Positions 62,200 to 64,000 of a stretch of 64,000 bases of DNA are shown piece after piece (within the stretch, counting starts at the first letter, position 1; every line of letters begins with the position of its first letter). The stretch comes from Salegentibacter salinarum. Lineage in GTDB: Bacteria; Bacteroidota; Bacteroidia; Flavobacteriales; Flavobacteriaceae. The stretch is taken from the NCBI RefSeq assembly GCF_900168115.1, contig NZ_FUZC01000009.1:62001-126000 (forward strand). Direction: 5' to 3'. The translations under genes were made by a program, and so were the position numbers. The notes under the pieces were generated by a model. That model was not told where the DNA came from and did no database searches. It saw nothing but the letters and a program-made list of their open reading frames with translations.

Positions 62200-63267
62200 G
62201 TGAAAGTACTGCAATTAATAGATAGTCTAAACCCCGGCGGAGCCGAACGGATGGCCATTAATCTGGCAAATTCACTGGAGGGAGAGTTAGAGGCGTCGTA
62301 TTTATGTTGTACTCGTGAGGAAGGCATGTTGAAGGAAGAGCTGGATGAAAATGTAGGATATGTCTTTCTGAATAAAAATTACAGTTTGGACTTGCAGGCA
62401 TTTGGAAAGCTGAGAGAATTTGTTAAAAGTGAGCAGATAGATTTAGTACATGCACACGGGACTTCCTGGTATTGGGGCGTATTGTTAAAGATATCAGGTT
62501 TAAAAATAAAATTGGTTTGGCACGATCATTACGGGGAGTCGGAACAATTGGAAGAGCGAGATGTGAAATATTTAAAACCCCTGTCCCGGTATTTTGATGG
62601 AATAATTGCTGTAAATGGGGACCTTAAGGACTGGGCAAAAGAGAAATTGAAATGCGATAAAATTATACAGCTGAATAATTTTATTGTGCCTTCTAAGATC
62701 GGGGATTCACAATTGCGTTTAAAAGGCGATCCTAAAGATTTTAAAATAATTTGTGTGGCTAACCTAAGACCACAGAAAGATCATCTGAACTTATTAGCCG
62801 CATTTGATATGCTAAAGATAGAGGAAATAAGCCTACATTTGATTGGTTCTGATCCGGGTACAACCTACTCTCAAACACTAAAGATGGAGATAACTAAGTC
62901 AGATAAAAAAATATTTTATTATGGCAGTAGCAGCAGTGTATTTGGTTTATTAGAACAGGCCGATCTCGGAGTTTTAAGTTCTCGATCAGAAGGTCTTCCT
63001 TTAACTTTACTGGAATATGGTTTAGTAGGACTTCCGGTTGTTTGTACGGAAGTGGGACAATGCAGAGAATTGGTAGGAGACGAAGCGCTCCTTGTACCCC
63101 CATCAAATGCGCAAGCTCTTGAAAGGGCATTAAGGTTTTATTTTCAAAATCCGGAAACAAGAGAAAACGATGCTTATAGGTTACATCAAAAGCTTAATAA
63201 GAATTACTCGAAAGAGACCGTATTGCCTATGCTTTTTAATTTTTATAATAATATAAGCGTGACTTAA
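62200..63267 (+). CDS. Glycosyltransferase family 4
   Basis: A 355-residue GT-B enzyme: LQLIDSLNPGGAERMAINLANSL at the start, VHAHGTSWYWG, CVANLRPQKDHLNLLAAF at the junction, and SEGLPLTLLEYGLVGLPVV for the donor site. The start is GTG (62200); the next residues fit the family N-terminus. Its TAA shares one base with the ATG of the following membrane protein. Confidence 0.88.
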   Translation: MKVLQLIDSLNPGGAERMAINLANSLEGELEASYLCCTREEGMLKEELDENVGYVFLNKNYSLDLQAFGKLREFVKSEQIDLVHAHGTSWYWGVLLKISGLKIKLVWHDHYGESEQLEERDVKYLKPLSRYFDGIIAVNGDLKDWAKEKLKCDKIIQLNNFIVPSKIGDSQLRLKGDPKDFKIICVANLRPQKDHLNLLAAFDMLKIEEISLHLIGSDPGTTYSQTLKMEITKSDKKIFYYGSSSSVFGLLEQADLGVLSSRSEGLPLTLLEYGLVGLPVVCTEVGQCRELVGDEALLVPPSNAQALERALRFYFQNPETRENDAYRLHQKLNKNYSKETVLPMLFNFYNNISVT

Positions 63268-64000
63268 TGGCTGCTAAGGGTAGATATAAATACAATTATA
63301 TTGAGTTACTCCTTATTCATTTGGGAATGGCCATACTTCTATATGTCTATGAACCAATTGCTCCATTATTACTTTTTGGAATTCTTGCCTATTTTAGTTT
63401 TCTTATTCTCACGAGAGAAAATAAAAATAATGAAGCGCTTTTAGCCGCTGCATATATTGCGGGAGCAGAGGTATTCTTTCGTCAGACAGGGGGAATGGTC
63501 TTCTATGAAACCGGTAAATATATGGTGATCATTTTTCTTGTGATTGGTATGTTTTTTAAAGGTACATCTAATCGCACCGTCCCATTTTGGACTTATCTTC
63601 TTATCCTTATTCCTGGAATTGTAGTTGCTTCAATGACGATAAGTTATCAGGCTGAATTTAGAAAGCTAATTGCATTTAACTTAAGTGGGCCTGTGGCCTT
63701 GGGGATAGCCGCGCTTTATTGTTATTATAAAAAAATAAAACAGGAGGATTTTCAAAGGGTAATCTTAATGTTATTATTACCTATTATCTCTCAAATGTTT
63801 TATCTTTACTTATACACTCCGAGTATGCGAGAGGTAAGTATAAGTCTTTCTGGTAACTATGCCGCCACCGGCGGTTTTGGTCCGAACCAGATATCCACCG
63901 TATTTGGTTTTGGTGCTTTTTTGATTGCCACCCGTGTTTTTACAATTAAGCATAAACTAATCAATATTATCGATTTAGTATTATTGGGGATGATGGGCTA
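63267..64000 (+). CDS. Polysaccharide polymerase/O-antigen ligase-like membrane protein, 3' end beyond window
   Basis: The frame from ATG 63267 stays open to the window edge (244 codons). It encodes a very hydrophobic protein with about seven helices so far and a loop SGNYAATGGFGPNQIST that fits the large periplasmic loop region of Wzy/O-antigen ligase (PF04932) proteins in Bacteroidetes. The start overlaps the GT4 stop (TAATG). It would polymerise or ligate the lipid-linked repeat unit in the periplasm. The identity of the family is tentative because the C-terminal half is missing. Confidence 0.7.
   Translation, partial: MAAKGRYKYNYIELLLIHLGMAILLYVYEPIAPLLLFGILAYFSFLILTRENKNNEALLAAAYIAGAEVFFRQTGGMVFYETGKYMVIIFLVIGMFFKGTSNRTVPFWTYLLILIPGIVVASMTISYQAEFRKLIAFNLSGPVALGIAALYCYYKKIKQEDFQRVILMLLLPIISQMFYLYLYTPSMREVSISLSGNYAATGGFGPNQISTVFGFGAFLIATRVFTIKHKLINIIDLVLLGMMG

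Noticed and set aside
1-64000. tRNA genes, integrase, phage or insertion-sequence genes as sign of a genomic island
   Set aside because: None could be recognised; only short palindromic repeats without transposase were seen.

Overview
The window is a chromosomal segment of a Bacteroidetes bacterium, most likely a marine-type Flavobacteriaceae. The evidence is AT-rich DNA, almost no Shine-Dalgarno sequences, several TTG/GTG starts, -7 elements of the TAnnTTTG type, and families common in flavobacteria (DUF4230, DUF4260, DUF885, BlaI/M56 pair, lipoprotein Wza with a Bacteroidetes-type Wzc). No rRNA, tRNA, transposase, integrase or CRISPR array was seen.

Region 1 (1-14.5 kb) is housekeeping DNA. 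It holds the 3' part of hemW, a cyclase-family hydrolase, two DUF proteins, an MmcQ/YjbR protein overlapping a membrane-anchored MutS-like ATPase, a membrane-bound hydrolase, a secreted DUF885 peptidase-like protein, a BlaI repressor with an M56 (BlaR1-like) sensor and three operator-like boxes, a PhnA-domain protein, a LolD/MacB-type ATPase, a methyltransferase and an ABC-F ATPase.

Region 2 (14.6 kb to the right edge) is one very large surface-polysaccharide locus. It opens with wza-wzc (outer-membrane export lipoprotein and co-polymerase/tyrosine kinase) and continues with a minus-strand neuC-neuA-asnB block (nonulosonic-acid activation). Next come decoration enzymes: pyruvyl transferase, formyltransferase, polysaccharide deacetylase, two sulfotransferases and three FkbM methyltransferases. 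A Wzm/Wzt ABC exporter with a carbohydrate-binding tail, about twenty glycosyltransferases (GT2, GT4, one exostosin-like, one GT-C), wecB, a distant neuB, a glutaminase-dead asparagine-synthase-like protein and the start of a Wzy/O-antigen-ligase-like membrane protein complete it. Together these genes could build, modify and export a glycan containing a sialic-acid-like sugar and carrying sulfate, methyl, formyl and pyruvyl groups. Two export routes (Wzx/Wzy/Wza-type and ABC-type) are interleaved, so more than one polymer may be made. No initiating phosphoglycosyltransferase or Wzx flippase lies inside the window.

Gaps between genes hold dispersed palindromic elements with TTCGTCA/TGACGAA-like ends and a second repeat family built on TAGTC/GACTA units. 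One palindromic element appears to have entered a glycosyltransferase coding sequence in frame. Other oddities are a glycosyltransferase whose only well-aligned start codon is CTG, a relic copy of the first codons of neuB just upstream of neuB, a Tyr-Gly repeat tail in Wzc, and a duplicated module in the M56 sensor. No clearly new multi-gene system is proven. The best candidates for new biology are the in-frame repeat, the GT2 fusion next to the asparagine-synthase-like protein, and the split nonulosonate pathway.
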